Part shown: piece after piece, positions 9,639 to 18,984 of the stretch
Layout: each line of letters opens with the position of its first letter
Position numbering within the stretch: position 1 is the first letter of the stretch
From: Candidatus Saccharimonadales bacterium
GTDB lineage: Bacteria; Patescibacteriota; Saccharimonadia; Saccharimonadales; UBA4665
Reading direction: 5' to 3'
DNA length: 64,000 bases
Assembly (NCBI GenBank): GCA_036388415.1
Contig: DASVRW010000002.1
Coordinates: 1,036,650-1,100,649, forward strand
Notes under the pieces: generated by a model
The model's input: only the letters and a program-made list of their open reading frames with translations
The model's database searches: none
Told to the model about the DNA's origin: nothing
Position numbers and translations under genes: made by a program

Positions 9639-11401
9639 ACCGTAGAAAACTCTTGATATGTACCGGGCTCATAGTATTACTTGGTGCGGCGTATGGACTG
9701 GTCCGGCCACAAACTGCATCTGCCGATTACGGGCGGGAAGTTGATTTTACGTATTATACCAACTCGGTAACCACCAGAGACTGGTTATTTTTTGATTCCC
9801 CAGACATCCCATACAAAGGCATATCTGCTGATTGGGCGACGCCTGGTTCGATGAACGTCGATAAGCTTATAGAAGAAATGAAAAAGCGTCTGAATTCAAC
9901 TACTGACTATAACAGCAGCCGGGCTGCCGCTGTAATCAATATGATGATGGGCATAGATGGTAACAGCGCGGCCTATGACGGCCCGGAATCCGAACGCTGG
10001 CGTAATGGCGTAACGGTAGCGAAGGCGAATTTAGCTGATTGGGAGAGGCGGGTTCGTTACTATGACGCGCAAGGCAGAATAGAGTTTAATGCAACGTATA
10101 CAACTAACCCAGGTGAAGTCACCAGGGATTGGCTCGGCTCCGTCACGGCGAGGAGGGGAATACGAACCCAAAACCCGGATATTATCCTCAAAGACATTAC
10201 TACCGAATACAATGACGCCGCTATACAGTTTTTAGCAGCTGACAAACGGACGCCAACATTTACCATAATCAAAAAATGCGCTAACTTAGTCGGTAATTTG
10301 TCACCATTGGAAGAACCGCCCGTTATTGTCACACCTCCGCCACCACCGCCTCCGCCACCACCGCCACCAGTTGCGCGTCCGTACTTCCAGACTAATGGTG
10401 GGGATATCGTTGCCGGATCTAGCATTGCAACAGACGGCCGCACTTCGACTGATATTCCGATCGCATGTTCGGCAGCTAAGAAAATTGCAAATGCCGGAAT
10501 TGCCGGCTGGAATAACCGGGGTACGACTAACTTTGCTGGTGCTGGCGGCGAGTATGCGGCCATTGCCTTTGGTCAAATCCAAGATTATGTAACCAGGCAG
10601 GGAAGCGGCCCGCAGACTCCCGCCAATGTGAACGAAGCGACGCGATTGGCGATCGCTAATACTGCCAACGTAGATGCAGCTAATGGTATGTTTGGTGGTA
10701 TGTTTGGCAATGCGCCATGTGCGAATTATTGGAGTGACCGTCCGGCTGTAACTACGGCAATTCCGACTAACCGGGTTTGGGATTTGCCGAGTGGCACATA
10801 CTACATTGACACCGCTCAGACGACACTCGATACAGATATTCTCCGACAAATAGGTACTGGTAAGCATATAACATTGTACGTAAAGGGTGATGTATCTATT
10901 ACCGGTAACGGTATCAGATATCAGGATGTTGGCCCAGGTGCAACGAGAAGGGACATCCCATCCTTCAAGCTCATCGTCAACGGACGTATATTCATACAGT
11001 CGGGCGTGGAGCGGCTGGACGGACTGTATGCCGCCATACCCGATGCCGGCTACGATACAGCGGCACAAAACGAATTTGCCAATCCGCCAAATGGAACGAT
11101 CTCCACTTGTAGTAACGGGTTTGCAAGCTACAACCCGACAGTGGCTGCCGGGGCAATGTATGCCGCTTGCAATCGTCAACTGACTGTTAACGGCAGCTTC
11201 GTCGCCCTGCAGGTCTGGCTTCTGCGCACCTACGGAACGTATAATGGCTCGCTTGGACCAACGGCCACCACAGGACCGGTAGCACCGGCCGAAATATTCA
11301 ACTATGTCCCGGATACCTGGCTAACACAGGACACATCGGCTGGGGGTGGGGCATTGGATCAGGGCTATCAATCAATTATTGGATTGCCACCAATACTGTA
11401 G
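9635..11401 (+). CDS. exported protein with polyproline linker, possible pilus-associated surface protein
   Basis: A 588-residue protein with a signal peptide (about 1-30, ending TASA). The N-terminal ~200 residues are Tyr/Asp/Asn-rich; a run of 12 prolines at about 232-243 links to a C-terminal ~340-residue domain rich in Gly, Asn and Tyr, with beta-rich stretches such as HITLYVKGDVSITGNGI and LIVNGRIFIQSG that resemble polymer-forming or beta-helical surface folds. Four or more cysteines could form disulfides. It sits between a TPR protein and pilM, suggesting a pilus tip or surface role, but no family is recognised. Confidence 0.72.
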   Translation: MNRRKLLICTGLIVLLGAAYGLVRPQTASADYGREVDFTYYTNSVTTRDWLFFDSPDIPYKGISADWATPGSMNVDKLIEEMKKRLNSTTDYNSSRAAAVINMMMGIDGNSAAYDGPESERWRNGVTVAKANLADWERRVRYYDAQGRIEFNATYTTNPGEVTRDWLGSVTARRGIRTQNPDIILKDITTEYNDAAIQFLAADKRTPTFTIIKKCANLVGNLSPLEEPPVIVTPPPPPPPPPPPPVARPYFQTNGGDIVAGSSIATDGRTSTDIPIACSAAKKIANAGIAGWNNRGTTNFAGAGGEYAAIAFGQIQDYVTRQGSGPQTPANVNEATRLAIANTANVDAANGMFGGMFGNAPCANYWSDRPAVTTAIPTNRVWDLPSGTYYIDTAQTTLDTDILRQIGTGKHITLYVKGDVSITGNGIRYQDVGPGATRRDIPSFKLIVNGRIFIQSGVERLDGLYAAIPDAGYDTAAQNEFANPPNGTISTCSNGFASYNPTVAAGAMYAACNRQLTVNGSFVALQVWLLRTYGTYNGSLGPTATTGPVAPAEIFNYVPDTWLTQDTSAGGGALDQGYQSIIGLPPIL

Positions 11402-11445
11402 GTAAAAAAATGAAAATAATTAGCAACTTTACGTCACGCTTATGC

Positions 11446-11451
11446 TATAAT
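11446..11451 (+). promoter_or_regulatory. extended -10 (TGCTATAAT) of pilMNO
   Basis: TATAAT preceded by TG at the extended -10 spacing, ten bases before the pilM ATG; GGAG lies between. This is the likely start of the pilM-to-pilC transcript. Confidence 0.6.
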
Positions 11452-11461
11452 CGGAGTTAAT

Positions 11462-12502
11462 ATGAGTTTACTGAGTGGGGTTTCAGAATTTTTCGGATTA
11501 GACATCGGCACTACGGCCATTCGGCTGGTAGAGCTGAAGGGTACGAGTGGCAATAAGTCGCTCGTAAAGTACGGATATTTACCAATTGATCCTAAAATCG
11601 CTATCAGCGATTCCAAAGCAGATCAGCAGAAGCTGGCTGAAGCGATCCGCGAATTGGTAGAGAAGTCACGTATTACGACCCGCAATGTTACGGTTGGTAT
11701 ACCGTCGCTGCGCGTCTTTACGACGGTTGCTGACATCGACAAGCTGCCAAGCTCCGAGCTCGGCAAATCGATTCGCTACCAAGCTGATTCGTTGATTCCG
11801 ACACCGGTTGCCGAATCTAAGCTTGATTGGGCACTGATCGGCAAATCTCCCGTGGAAGAGTCGAAGCTCGAAATATTACTATCCAGCGTCCCGAATACCT
11901 ATGTTGAACAGCGGCTGGACATGCTGGAGAGTATCGGACTTAATGTCATAGCCTTTGAGCCGGACAACTTAGCGCTGACGCGGGCACTGGTGCCGATCGC
12001 GGCAACTGCACCAATGGTGATTGTCGACATCGGCCGGCGCAGTACGGATATCGTCATCACGATGGACGGTATTCCACGCTTAACCCGTGCTATTCCGACT
12101 GGTATCGACGCTATCGTCAAGGCTGCAACCCAAAACCTCAACATCGACGAAAAACAAGCTGAGCAATTTATCTTTAAGTTTGGTGTCAGCAAAGACAAGC
12201 TCGACGGGCAAGTCTATCAGGCGATCATCGGCACGATTGATTCATTGACCAACGAAATTGATAAGTCTGTCACGTTTTTCCAAGGCCGTTACGCTGGCGT
12301 CAAGTTGGAGCGGCTGATCGTGTCCGGCGGGGCAGTGATATTGCCGGAGTTCCCGTTGTATGTCGCCAACCGCTTTGGACTGAATGTAGAAATAGGTAAC
12401 GCCTGGCGCAATGTTGCATTCGCACAGGATCGTCAAAATGAGTTAGCTGCACTGTCCAATCAATTTGGGGTGGCAGTCGGACTCGCAGAAAGGGACGAAT
12501 AG
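11462..12502 (+). CDS. pilM: type IV pilus assembly protein PilM
   Basis: A 346-residue actin-fold ATPase of the PilM family. The N-terminal FFGLDIGTTAIRLVEL is the characteristic phosphate-1 loop, and a second nucleotide loop IVDIGRRSTDIVI lies at about 184-196. In known systems cytoplasmic PilM binds the N-terminal tail of PilN and couples the inner-membrane platform to the motor ATPases. pilN follows with no gap, as expected. Confidence 0.93.
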   Translation: MSLLSGVSEFFGLDIGTTAIRLVELKGTSGNKSLVKYGYLPIDPKIAISDSKADQQKLAEAIRELVEKSRITTRNVTVGIPSLRVFTTVADIDKLPSSELGKSIRYQADSLIPTPVAESKLDWALIGKSPVEESKLEILLSSVPNTYVEQRLDMLESIGLNVIAFEPDNLALTRALVPIAATAPMVIVDIGRRSTDIVITMDGIPRLTRAIPTGIDAIVKAATQNLNIDEKQAEQFIFKFGVSKDKLDGQVYQAIIGTIDSLTNEIDKSVTFFQGRYAGVKLERLIVSGGAVILPEFPLYVANRFGLNVEIGNAWRNVAFAQDRQNELAALSNQFGVAVGLAERDE

Positions 12503-13180
12503 ATGATTCAGTTTAACTTACTTCCCGATATTAAGCTCGAGTATGTCCGCGTGCAGCGTATCAAGCATACTGTCATAAGTGCTTCATTGATCGCGGCAGG
12601 CACCGCCTTCGCGGTCTTTGCGCTATTGTTCATAACAGTAAATGTCGTCCAAAAAAAGAGTATGAATGATCTGACCAAAGACATTAAAACATACAGTACT
12701 GAACTCAAAAATACGCCTGATCTCGACAAGATTTTGACAATCCAAAATCAGCTGGGCGCATTGCCAAACTTGCATGCACAAAAGGTTGCCAGCAGCCGGA
12801 CATTCAAATATATCGAGCAGGTGACATCTCCGGATATTTCGCTCACAGATTATACGAATGATTTTGATGCAAAAACGGTCAGTATTACCGGGGTATCACC
12901 CAGCTTGGACAAAGTGAATACCTATGTCGACACACTGAAGTACACAACTTACAAAGACGGTGCTGACACTGACAAAAAAGCTTTCTCGAACGTCGTCATG
13001 TCACAATTTACTAAGACGCCACTCGCTACTACATTTACTATCACCGCGAATTACGAACCGGCCCTGTATGACAACACGAGTAACGTGGCGCTGACCGTTC
13101 CGAACCGCGTCAGTACGTCGTCAGTCGTCAATTTACCGACAGTTTTATTTAAACAAGCTCCGACTAGCGGAAATAATTAA
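12503..13180 (+). CDS. pilN: type IV pilus assembly protein PilN
   Basis: A 225-residue single-pass membrane protein. The first residues IQFNLLPDIKLEY contain the conserved FNLLP PilM-binding motif, followed by a membrane segment (about 24-46), a coiled coil and a ferredoxin-like outer domain. It starts immediately after the pilM stop codon. Confidence 0.9.
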   Translation: MIQFNLLPDIKLEYVRVQRIKHTVISASLIAAGTAFAVFALLFITVNVVQKKSMNDLTKDIKTYSTELKNTPDLDKILTIQNQLGALPNLHAQKVASSRTFKYIEQVTSPDISLTDYTNDFDAKTVSITGVSPSLDKVNTYVDTLKYTTYKDGADTDKKAFSNVVMSQFTKTPLATTFTITANYEPALYDNTSNVALTVPNRVSTSSVVNLPTVLFKQAPTSGNN

Positions 13181-13195
13181 GCGGACAATAATACA

Positions 13196-13876
13196 ATGGC
13201 TCAAACATCCAACAGACCACTATCAATGAAACATATGGGCGTCAGCAAGACGAATTCCCGGATTGTTGCCGTTACCGCAGGGGCAGCCTTTCTGGTAGTT
13301 TTCTTCGCAGTCGCCTCAGTATCGCTGTACGGTACACTGACCTACCAAAACCGCATTATCAAAGCTAAAAAGGAAGCCACGACGCAGCTCAAGGCTAACC
13401 TGACGGCCCGCGACAGTCTGGTCGAATCATACAAGAGCTTTACCAACTCACCGACGAACATCATCGGTGGGTCGGCTGACGGTGTCGGCGCCAAAGACGG
13501 CGCAAATGCAAAATTGGTTCTCGATGCGCTGCCAGGCAAATACGACTTTCCGGCTGTTACTGCTAGTCTTGAAAAATTAGCTATCGAACAGCAGGTGACT
13601 ATCGAAAGTATTACTGGTACTGATGATGAGGTCGCGCAAACCGCGCAGCAATCCGGTACACCGGCGCCAGTTGAAATTCCGTTTGAACTCAAGGTGTCAG
13701 GTGATTACCTGGCAGTCCAACGGCTCGTAACGGCTATGGAGCGATCTATCAGGCCAGTTCAAGTACAAAAGTTACAAGTTACCGGCGATCAGAAAGCCAT
13801 CAATCTCGTCGTTACCGCCAAGACATATTATCAGCCCGAAAAAGCGCTTAACATCGGCACAAAGGTCATAAAATGA
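13196..13876 (+). CDS. pilO: PilO-like pilus alignment protein
   Basis: A 226-residue bitopic membrane protein: short cytoplasmic tail, membrane segment (about 24-46), coiled coil, then a small alpha/beta domain with VEIPFELKVSGDYLAVQRLV, typical of PilO. Position after pilN supports the call; sequence similarity is weaker than for its neighbours. Its TGA overlaps the ATG of the next gene. Confidence 0.8.
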   Translation: MAQTSNRPLSMKHMGVSKTNSRIVAVTAGAAFLVVFFAVASVSLYGTLTYQNRIIKAKKEATTQLKANLTARDSLVESYKSFTNSPTNIIGGSADGVGAKDGANAKLVLDALPGKYDFPAVTASLEKLAIEQQVTIESITGTDDEVAQTAQQSGTPAPVEIPFELKVSGDYLAVQRLVTAMERSIRPVQVQKLQVTGDQKAINLVVTAKTYYQPEKALNIGTKVIK

Positions 13877-14124
13877 AACAAAAAGATATAGCTCTCATCC
13901 TTGTCATCAGTATCGTCAGCGGCATATTTTCGCTGATAATCGGCCACTTCATATTCGCAGCTCCCAAGGACCGCCAGCAAAAAGTAGAAGTTGTCAGCGC
14001 GATCACGACGGATTTCGCGATACCAGACACGAAATATTTTAATAACGATTCTATCAACCCGACGCAGTTGATCCGCATTGGTGAAAGTACCAACAGCGCA
14101 CCATTCAAAACCGGCACCCAATAA
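13873..14124 (+). CDS. small membrane protein between pilO and pilB
   Basis: An 83-residue protein with one membrane segment (5-27) and a short outer domain. It overlaps pilO by four bases (ATGA), so is probably translationally coupled. The position corresponds to pilP in Gram-negative loci, but there is no lipobox and no similarity to PilP, which fits the absence of an outer membrane and of PilQ here. Confidence 0.75.
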   Translation: MKQKDIALILVISIVSGIFSLIIGHFIFAAPKDRQQKVEVVSAITTDFAIPDTKYFNNDSINPTQLIRIGESTNSAPFKTGTQ

Positions 14125-14143
14125 GCAGAAAGGACTGTAGCGT

Positions 14144-15955
14144 ATGAACGTCCTGTCTGCGGCCAATCAAAAACAGGTAGAAGATAGTCTTGTATCAAGC
14201 AAACTGTTGACTGCCGAAGCCTTGGCCGATCTGAAGGTGCAAGCCGATGCTCAGCATGTGCCGCTACTGAGCTTTTTGGTGCAGAAAAAAAACGTCAGCA
14301 ACGAAGCGCTGACAAAGATTATTGCCAATATTAACAAGGTGCCATACGTAAATCTGAGCGATACAAAGATTGACGCCAAGATTCTGGCGCTGCTACCGCA
14401 GGACATCGCTGAGCGCTATATGGCGGTACCGCTTGGTGAAATGCAGAACCGTATGGTTATCGCTATGCTTGACGCTGACAATGTGCAGGCTGTCGACTTC
14501 CTGAGCAATAAAATTGGCCGACCGCTCAAAGTCTACGCCGCCTCCGAAGAGGGCATTCGCCAGGTGCTGCATCAATACGTCTCGAACATATCCAACGATA
14601 TGGCAGGTGCCATCAGTGGCTTAGAGAGTTCAGTGGCTATGACATCCGCCGAAACTGCGCAGCAAGTCGCTGACAACGGTGGCTCGGCTGAGAAGAACAT
14701 CCGGACGCTGGTGCAGGATTCACCAATCAGTAAAGCCTTGTCATCAATCCTCGAGTTCGCCGCGGTGCACAACGCCAGCGACGTGCATATCGAGCCACTT
14801 CAGGACGCGCTCAAGATTCGTTGCCGGATCGACGGCGTGCTACGGGAAATTATGAAGCTGCCGAAGTCAACTGAGCCGCCGCTGGTGTCACGTATCAAAA
14901 TCCTAGCCAATTTGAAGATTGACGAACACCGTGTGCCGCAGGACGGTGAATTCAGCATATCGGTGGCTGGTCGTGACATTGACCTTCGTATCTCGGTATC
15001 ACCGGTGGTGTGGGGAGAGCAGGTGGTTATCCGTCTACTCGACAAGTCTGGCACTAGCTTGCACCTGGAAGACATGGGCTACGCCGGCCGTAGTTTGCGC
15101 ATGATCCGGGAAGGTCTCAAGCAGACCAACGGCATGATCCTGACATCCGGACCAACTGGCTCCGGTAAGTCGACCTCACTGTATGCGCTGCTCCAGGAAG
15201 TCAAAGACGATAGCGTTAACATCGTTACCCTGGAAGACCCAGTGGAATACAAAATGTCCGGAATCAATCAGATCCAGGTGAACGGTGATGTTGGCCTGAG
15301 CTTTGCAGCCGGACTGCGCAGTATTCTGCGGCAGGACCCCAACATCGTCATGGTCGGGGAAATCCGTGACAAAGAAACTGCCGAACTGGCAGTGCAGGCA
15401 TCGCTGACCGGGCACTTAGTGTTTAGTACGTTGCACACCAACTCCGCAGCCGGCATCCTGCCACGGTTACTCGATATGGGTATCGAGCCGTTCCTGATCG
15501 CCAGCACGGTGCATACGGTTATCGGCCAGCGGCTGGTGCGACGGATTGGTGCCGAGTCTGAAGAATATCAATCCAGCAAAGCCGAAACAGAGGCAATTCA
15601 CAAGGTACTCGGCCATCTGCTGCCAGCCACAGAAGCCGACCGCGCCAAAGTATCTGCAGATATTGGATACGAAAACTTGCCACTGAAGGACGATAGCGCT
15701 TATACTTTACGCAAGGGCATCGATGGTCCTGGCCAGCCGAATGGGTATAAGGGACGTATGGGCATCTACGAGGTGTTCAGCGTCACCGATCAGATTCAGG
15801 ATTTGATCCTCAAACGGTCGACCAGTTCTGAGATTCAGAAAGTGGCCCAAACGCAGGGAATGGTCACCATGCGCGAAGACGGCTATCTGAAAGCACTCGC
15901 CGGAAAAACAACTATCAACGAAGTTAACCGCGTCGCGGCAACTGATATAGCATAA
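14144..15955 (+). CDS. pilB: type IV pilus extension ATPase PilB
   Basis: A 603-residue GspE/PilB motor. Residues 1-160 form the N-terminal MshEN/GspE_N-type domain; the ATPase has Walker A GPTGSGKS (336-343), an Asp box, Walker B and the His box with TGHLVFSTLHTN. Powers polymerisation of pilin at the inner face of the membrane. The four-cysteine zinc motif found in many GspE/PilB proteins is missing in the C-terminal part. RBS AGAAAGGA precedes the ATG. Confidence 0.95.
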   Translation: MNVLSAANQKQVEDSLVSSKLLTAEALADLKVQADAQHVPLLSFLVQKKNVSNEALTKIIANINKVPYVNLSDTKIDAKILALLPQDIAERYMAVPLGEMQNRMVIAMLDADNVQAVDFLSNKIGRPLKVYAASEEGIRQVLHQYVSNISNDMAGAISGLESSVAMTSAETAQQVADNGGSAEKNIRTLVQDSPISKALSSILEFAAVHNASDVHIEPLQDALKIRCRIDGVLREIMKLPKSTEPPLVSRIKILANLKIDEHRVPQDGEFSISVAGRDIDLRISVSPVVWGEQVVIRLLDKSGTSLHLEDMGYAGRSLRMIREGLKQTNGMILTSGPTGSGKSTSLYALLQEVKDDSVNIVTLEDPVEYKMSGINQIQVNGDVGLSFAAGLRSILRQDPNIVMVGEIRDKETAELAVQASLTGHLVFSTLHTNSAAGILPRLLDMGIEPFLIASTVHTVIGQRLVRRIGAESEEYQSSKAETEAIHKVLGHLLPATEADRAKVSADIGYENLPLKDDSAYTLRKGIDGPGQPNGYKGRMGIYEVFSVTDQIQDLILKRSTSSEIQKVAQTQGMVTMREDGYLKALAGKTTINEVNRVAATDIA

Positions 15956-15975
15956 GCTCACCAGGAGATATAGAT

Positions 15976-17043
15976 ATGGCAGAAACAGTACGGATCGAAA
16001 TATTACTCGAAGAAGTTATCAAACGAAAAGCTTCCGACCTTCACTTGCAGGTTGGGCTGCCACCGATGATTCGGGTGGACGGCGCTTTGGCGCAGGTGTC
16101 TGGCATGAGCCCGCTCAACGACGAAACCATTGAGACACTGATCTTCTCAATTCTCGATGAGGACCAGAAACAAATCCTGCTCAAAGACAAGGAATTCGAC
16201 TTCAGCTTCGCCTTTGGTGATCTCGGTAGGTTCCGCGTCAACGCCTTCCACGAACGAGGCAATTTGGCTGCGGCGCTTCGTCTTATCACCAACGACATCC
16301 TGACCATCGAGCAGCTCGGCTTGCCGCCGATCGTCAATAAGTTTGCCGATTATCCGCGCGGACTTGTCCTGGTGACTGGCCCAACCGGCTCCGGTAAGTC
16401 GACGACACTGGCAGCCATGATCCACAAGATCAATAGCGAACGCGCCACCCACATCATCACCATCGAAGATCCAATCGAGTATACCCACCGTTCAATCAAG
16501 TCGGTTATCGTGCAGCGCGAAGTTCACTACGACACATATTCCTTCTCGGCTGCACTACGAAGCGCGCTGCGTGAAGACCCGGATGTCGTGCTGGTCGGAG
16601 AAATGCGCGATCTGGAAACCATCGCCTCCGCCATTACTATTGCCGAGACAGGCCACTTAGTATTTGCAACCCTGCACACCAATAGCGCTGCTCAGAGTAT
16701 CGACCGTATGATCGACGTCTTCCCACCGCACCAACAGCCACAGATCCGCTCACAGCTGTCGAACATCCTAACGGCCATCGTTTCGCAGCGCCTGGTGCCG
16801 ACGATCGGTGGCGGCCGAGTCGCAGCAGCCGAAATCATGGTTGCGACGCCAGCTGTCCGTAATATTATCCGTGAAGGCAAAACGCATCAGCTCGATGCTG
16901 TCATCCAGACCGGTGCCGAATTCGGTATGCAGTCCATGGATAAAACACTGGTCAATCTGATCCACGCTGGCACTATCACCTATGATGAGGCCCGCCTGGT
17001 AGCTGTCGATATCGATGAGCTGGATCGGTTAATGAGGAGTTAA
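15976..17043 (+). CDS. pilT: type IV pilus retraction ATPase PilT
   Basis: A 355-residue twitching ATPase: Walker A GPTGSGKS (135-142), His-box TGHLVFATLHTN, and the PilT-type N-terminal PAS-like domain starting LLEEVIKRKASDLHLQVG. The usual PilT C-terminal AIRNLIRE-like motif is present as AVRNIIREGK. A PilT next to PilB means the pilus is predicted to retract, as needed for twitching or DNA uptake. Confidence 0.95.
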   Translation: MAETVRIEILLEEVIKRKASDLHLQVGLPPMIRVDGALAQVSGMSPLNDETIETLIFSILDEDQKQILLKDKEFDFSFAFGDLGRFRVNAFHERGNLAAALRLITNDILTIEQLGLPPIVNKFADYPRGLVLVTGPTGSGKSTTLAAMIHKINSERATHIITIEDPIEYTHRSIKSVIVQREVHYDTYSFSAALRSALREDPDVVLVGEMRDLETIASAITIAETGHLVFATLHTNSAAQSIDRMIDVFPPHQQPQIRSQLSNILTAIVSQRLVPTIGGGRVAAAEIMVATPAVRNIIREGKTHQLDAVIQTGAEFGMQSMDKTLVNLIHAGTITYDEARLVAVDIDELDRLMRS

Positions 17044-17061
17044 TGAGATGACGGTAAAGAC

Positions 17062-18273
17062 ATGTTAAATTATCAATACGTTGCCCGTAATCCTTCGACC
17101 GGACAAAAGGTATCGTCCGATGTCGAAGCCGACAGTGAAGCGGCCGCAATCCGGCTGATCCGGTCGGAAGGTTTAGTTCCTGTCGACATCAAGCTCGGCA
17201 AATCTGCTACAACTACGAACCGGTTCGCCCGTGTATCCGCTAAGGACCGGGTGCTATTTTCGCGCCAGCTATCAACACTGATTAATGCCGGCTTGCCGCT
17301 CGTTCAAAGTCTGCGCAATGTCAATCTGCAAACAACCAATAAGCAGCTTCGGGCAGTGTCGGGCAAAGTTATAGCCGATGTCGAAGCCGGCACGACGTTA
17401 TCGACGGCGATGTCCCGTCACCCGAAAGTATTCAACAAAGTCTACATCAGCATGGTTGCTGCCGGTGAGGTGTCCGGTACGCTTGATATGTCGCTGGTGC
17501 GGCTGGCCGATCAGCAGGAGAAGGACGCTGACATCGTCAGTAAAGTCCGCGGTGCCATGATTTATCCGTTGATCGTCTTGGTCGTTATGGCGATCGTGAT
17601 GGGCTTCATGCTGGTTAAGGTGCTGCCGCAGGTGCAAGTGCTCTACGACGGCTTTCCAGGCGCCGAACTGCCACTTGTCACGAAGATACTGTTGGCGCTG
17701 TCAGCGCTTCTCAGTAAATTCTGGTGGATAGTACTCATCGTCGCTGTGGTGCTGTCGGCTGTGCTGGGTAAGTGGGCCAATACTGGTCCTGGCCGGGAAG
17801 TCTTCGACAAGCTGAAGATGCGTTCGCCGCTCATAAAGGGACTGTTCATGAAAATGTACATGGCGCGGTTCTCGCGGACGGGTTCAACGCTGGTATCCAG
17901 CGGTGTGCCGCTGCTGCAGATGCTGGACATCACCGGCGACGCCGTCAACAATATCCACGTCAAGCGTTCGATCGATAAAGCAGTCGAAAAGGTCAAGGGC
18001 GGTAAGTCGCTGGCTGACTCAATAGATGGTGATCCGAGCTTTTTGCCGCTGCTTCCGAACATGCTGCGTATCGGCGAGCAGTCGGGTTCGATCGAGCAAA
18101 TGCTTGTCAAAACGGCCGATTACTATGAAAAGGAAGTCGACAACGAGATCAAAAACGTCCAGACCATCATCGAACCAGTCCTCATGGTGGTGCTCGGTAT
18201 CGTAGCCTTCATCATCGTGGCTGCCGTGCTGCTACCGGTGTATGGATTGGCTGGCAAGTCGTTTACTGTATAG
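17062..18273 (+). CDS. pilC: type IV pilus platform protein PilC
   Basis: A 403-residue inner-membrane platform protein with two GspF-type repeats (about 70-195 and 270-395), each ending in membrane segments, three to four in all. The N-terminal YVARNPSTGQKVSSDVEADS matches the family start. It links motors PilB/PilT to the growing fibre. Confidence 0.94.
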   Translation: MLNYQYVARNPSTGQKVSSDVEADSEAAAIRLIRSEGLVPVDIKLGKSATTTNRFARVSAKDRVLFSRQLSTLINAGLPLVQSLRNVNLQTTNKQLRAVSGKVIADVEAGTTLSTAMSRHPKVFNKVYISMVAAGEVSGTLDMSLVRLADQQEKDADIVSKVRGAMIYPLIVLVVMAIVMGFMLVKVLPQVQVLYDGFPGAELPLVTKILLALSALLSKFWWIVLIVAVVLSAVLGKWANTGPGREVFDKLKMRSPLIKGLFMKMYMARFSRTGSTLVSSGVPLLQMLDITGDAVNNIHVKRSIDKAVEKVKGGKSLADSIDGDPSFLPLLPNMLRIGEQSGSIEQMLVKTADYYEKEVDNEIKNVQTIIEPVLMVVLGIVAFIIVAAVLLPVYGLAGKSFTV

Positions 18274-18415
18274 ACGCATCGATGGCGGTGGATAACATAG
18301 CACTGCCTATCATGGCCTCATCACCGGTCGGTTCGTAAAACGCTTGCGTTTTAATCAACAATTATGTACTATTTTAAGCATAAGCTAATAACACAACGCA
18401 AAGGGGGCATTTGCA

Positions 18416-18904
18416 ATGTCAAAATTCAACATTAAAGATAAAAAAGGTTTCACGATCATCGAAGTTTTGATCGTCCTAGCTATTGCTGGTCTTATCCTGC
18501 TTATCGTATTCCTAGCCGTGCCGTCTTTACAGCGTAATTCACGTAACACTGCCCGTAAAACTGATGTTTCGAACATCCTCGGTGCAATGTCAGAGTATAC
18601 GAACAACAATGGTGGTCAGTATCCTGCTAGCTGTGGTGCCGGTGCTTGTACTACAACGCCTTGGTTAACGAATGCTAAACTTGGTACGATTGACGGCACA
18701 AGAGTAGCGTTTAGTCTTCAAACCGGTCCAGCTGTACCGGCAAGCCCAGCTGGCCTTGACTCGGTCGTTTTGGCTAACTACGCAAAATGCTCTACAGCTT
18801 CTGCAGCAACCGCTACTAATGCCAGCAAACGAAGCTTAGTCGCGCTATACTATGTAGAAACAGGTGGCGCCAATCAGTTACAGTGTGTTGAGTCCGGTTC
18901 ATAA
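18416..18904 (+). CDS. pilA: major type IV pilin (prepilin)
   Basis: A 162-residue prepilin with a short basic leader and cleavage site KKG|FTIIEVLIVLAIAG, Glu5 conserved, followed by the membrane/alpha-1 helix. The globular part is Ser/Ala/Thr-rich with four cysteines, two close together (CGAGAC) and two near the end. A very strong ribosome-binding site (AAAGGGGG) and a terminator right after suggest high expression as a single gene, as expected for the main pilin. Confidence 0.93.
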   Translation: MSKFNIKDKKGFTIIEVLIVLAIAGLILLIVFLAVPSLQRNSRNTARKTDVSNILGAMSEYTNNNGGQYPASCGAGACTTTPWLTNAKLGTIDGTRVAFSLQTGPAVPASPAGLDSVVLANYAKCSTASAATATNASKRSLVALYYVETGGANQLQCVESGS

Positions 18905-18920
18905 TATTACCAACATACTC

Positions 18921-18954
18921 ATTAAAACAGGCTCTTCCGGGAGCCTGTTTTAAT
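18921..18954 (+). terminator. intrinsic terminator after pilA
   Basis: Stem ATTAAAACAGGCTC / GAGCCTGTTTTAAT with loop TTCCG; symmetric A and T runs make it work in both directions. Confidence 0.9.
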
Positions 18955-18984
18955 GTACTCACATAAAATGCTACTATATCCGTA

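Noticed and set aside
10330..10375. Microsatellite in the polyproline coding stretch
   Set aside because: CCN codons vary at third positions and keep frame, so this is a coded proline run rather than a simple repeat.
10301..11179. 292-codon open frame on the minus strand
   Set aside because: Lies wholly inside the exported-protein gene on the other strand, with no ribosome-binding site and Arg/Cys/Ser-rich shadow composition.
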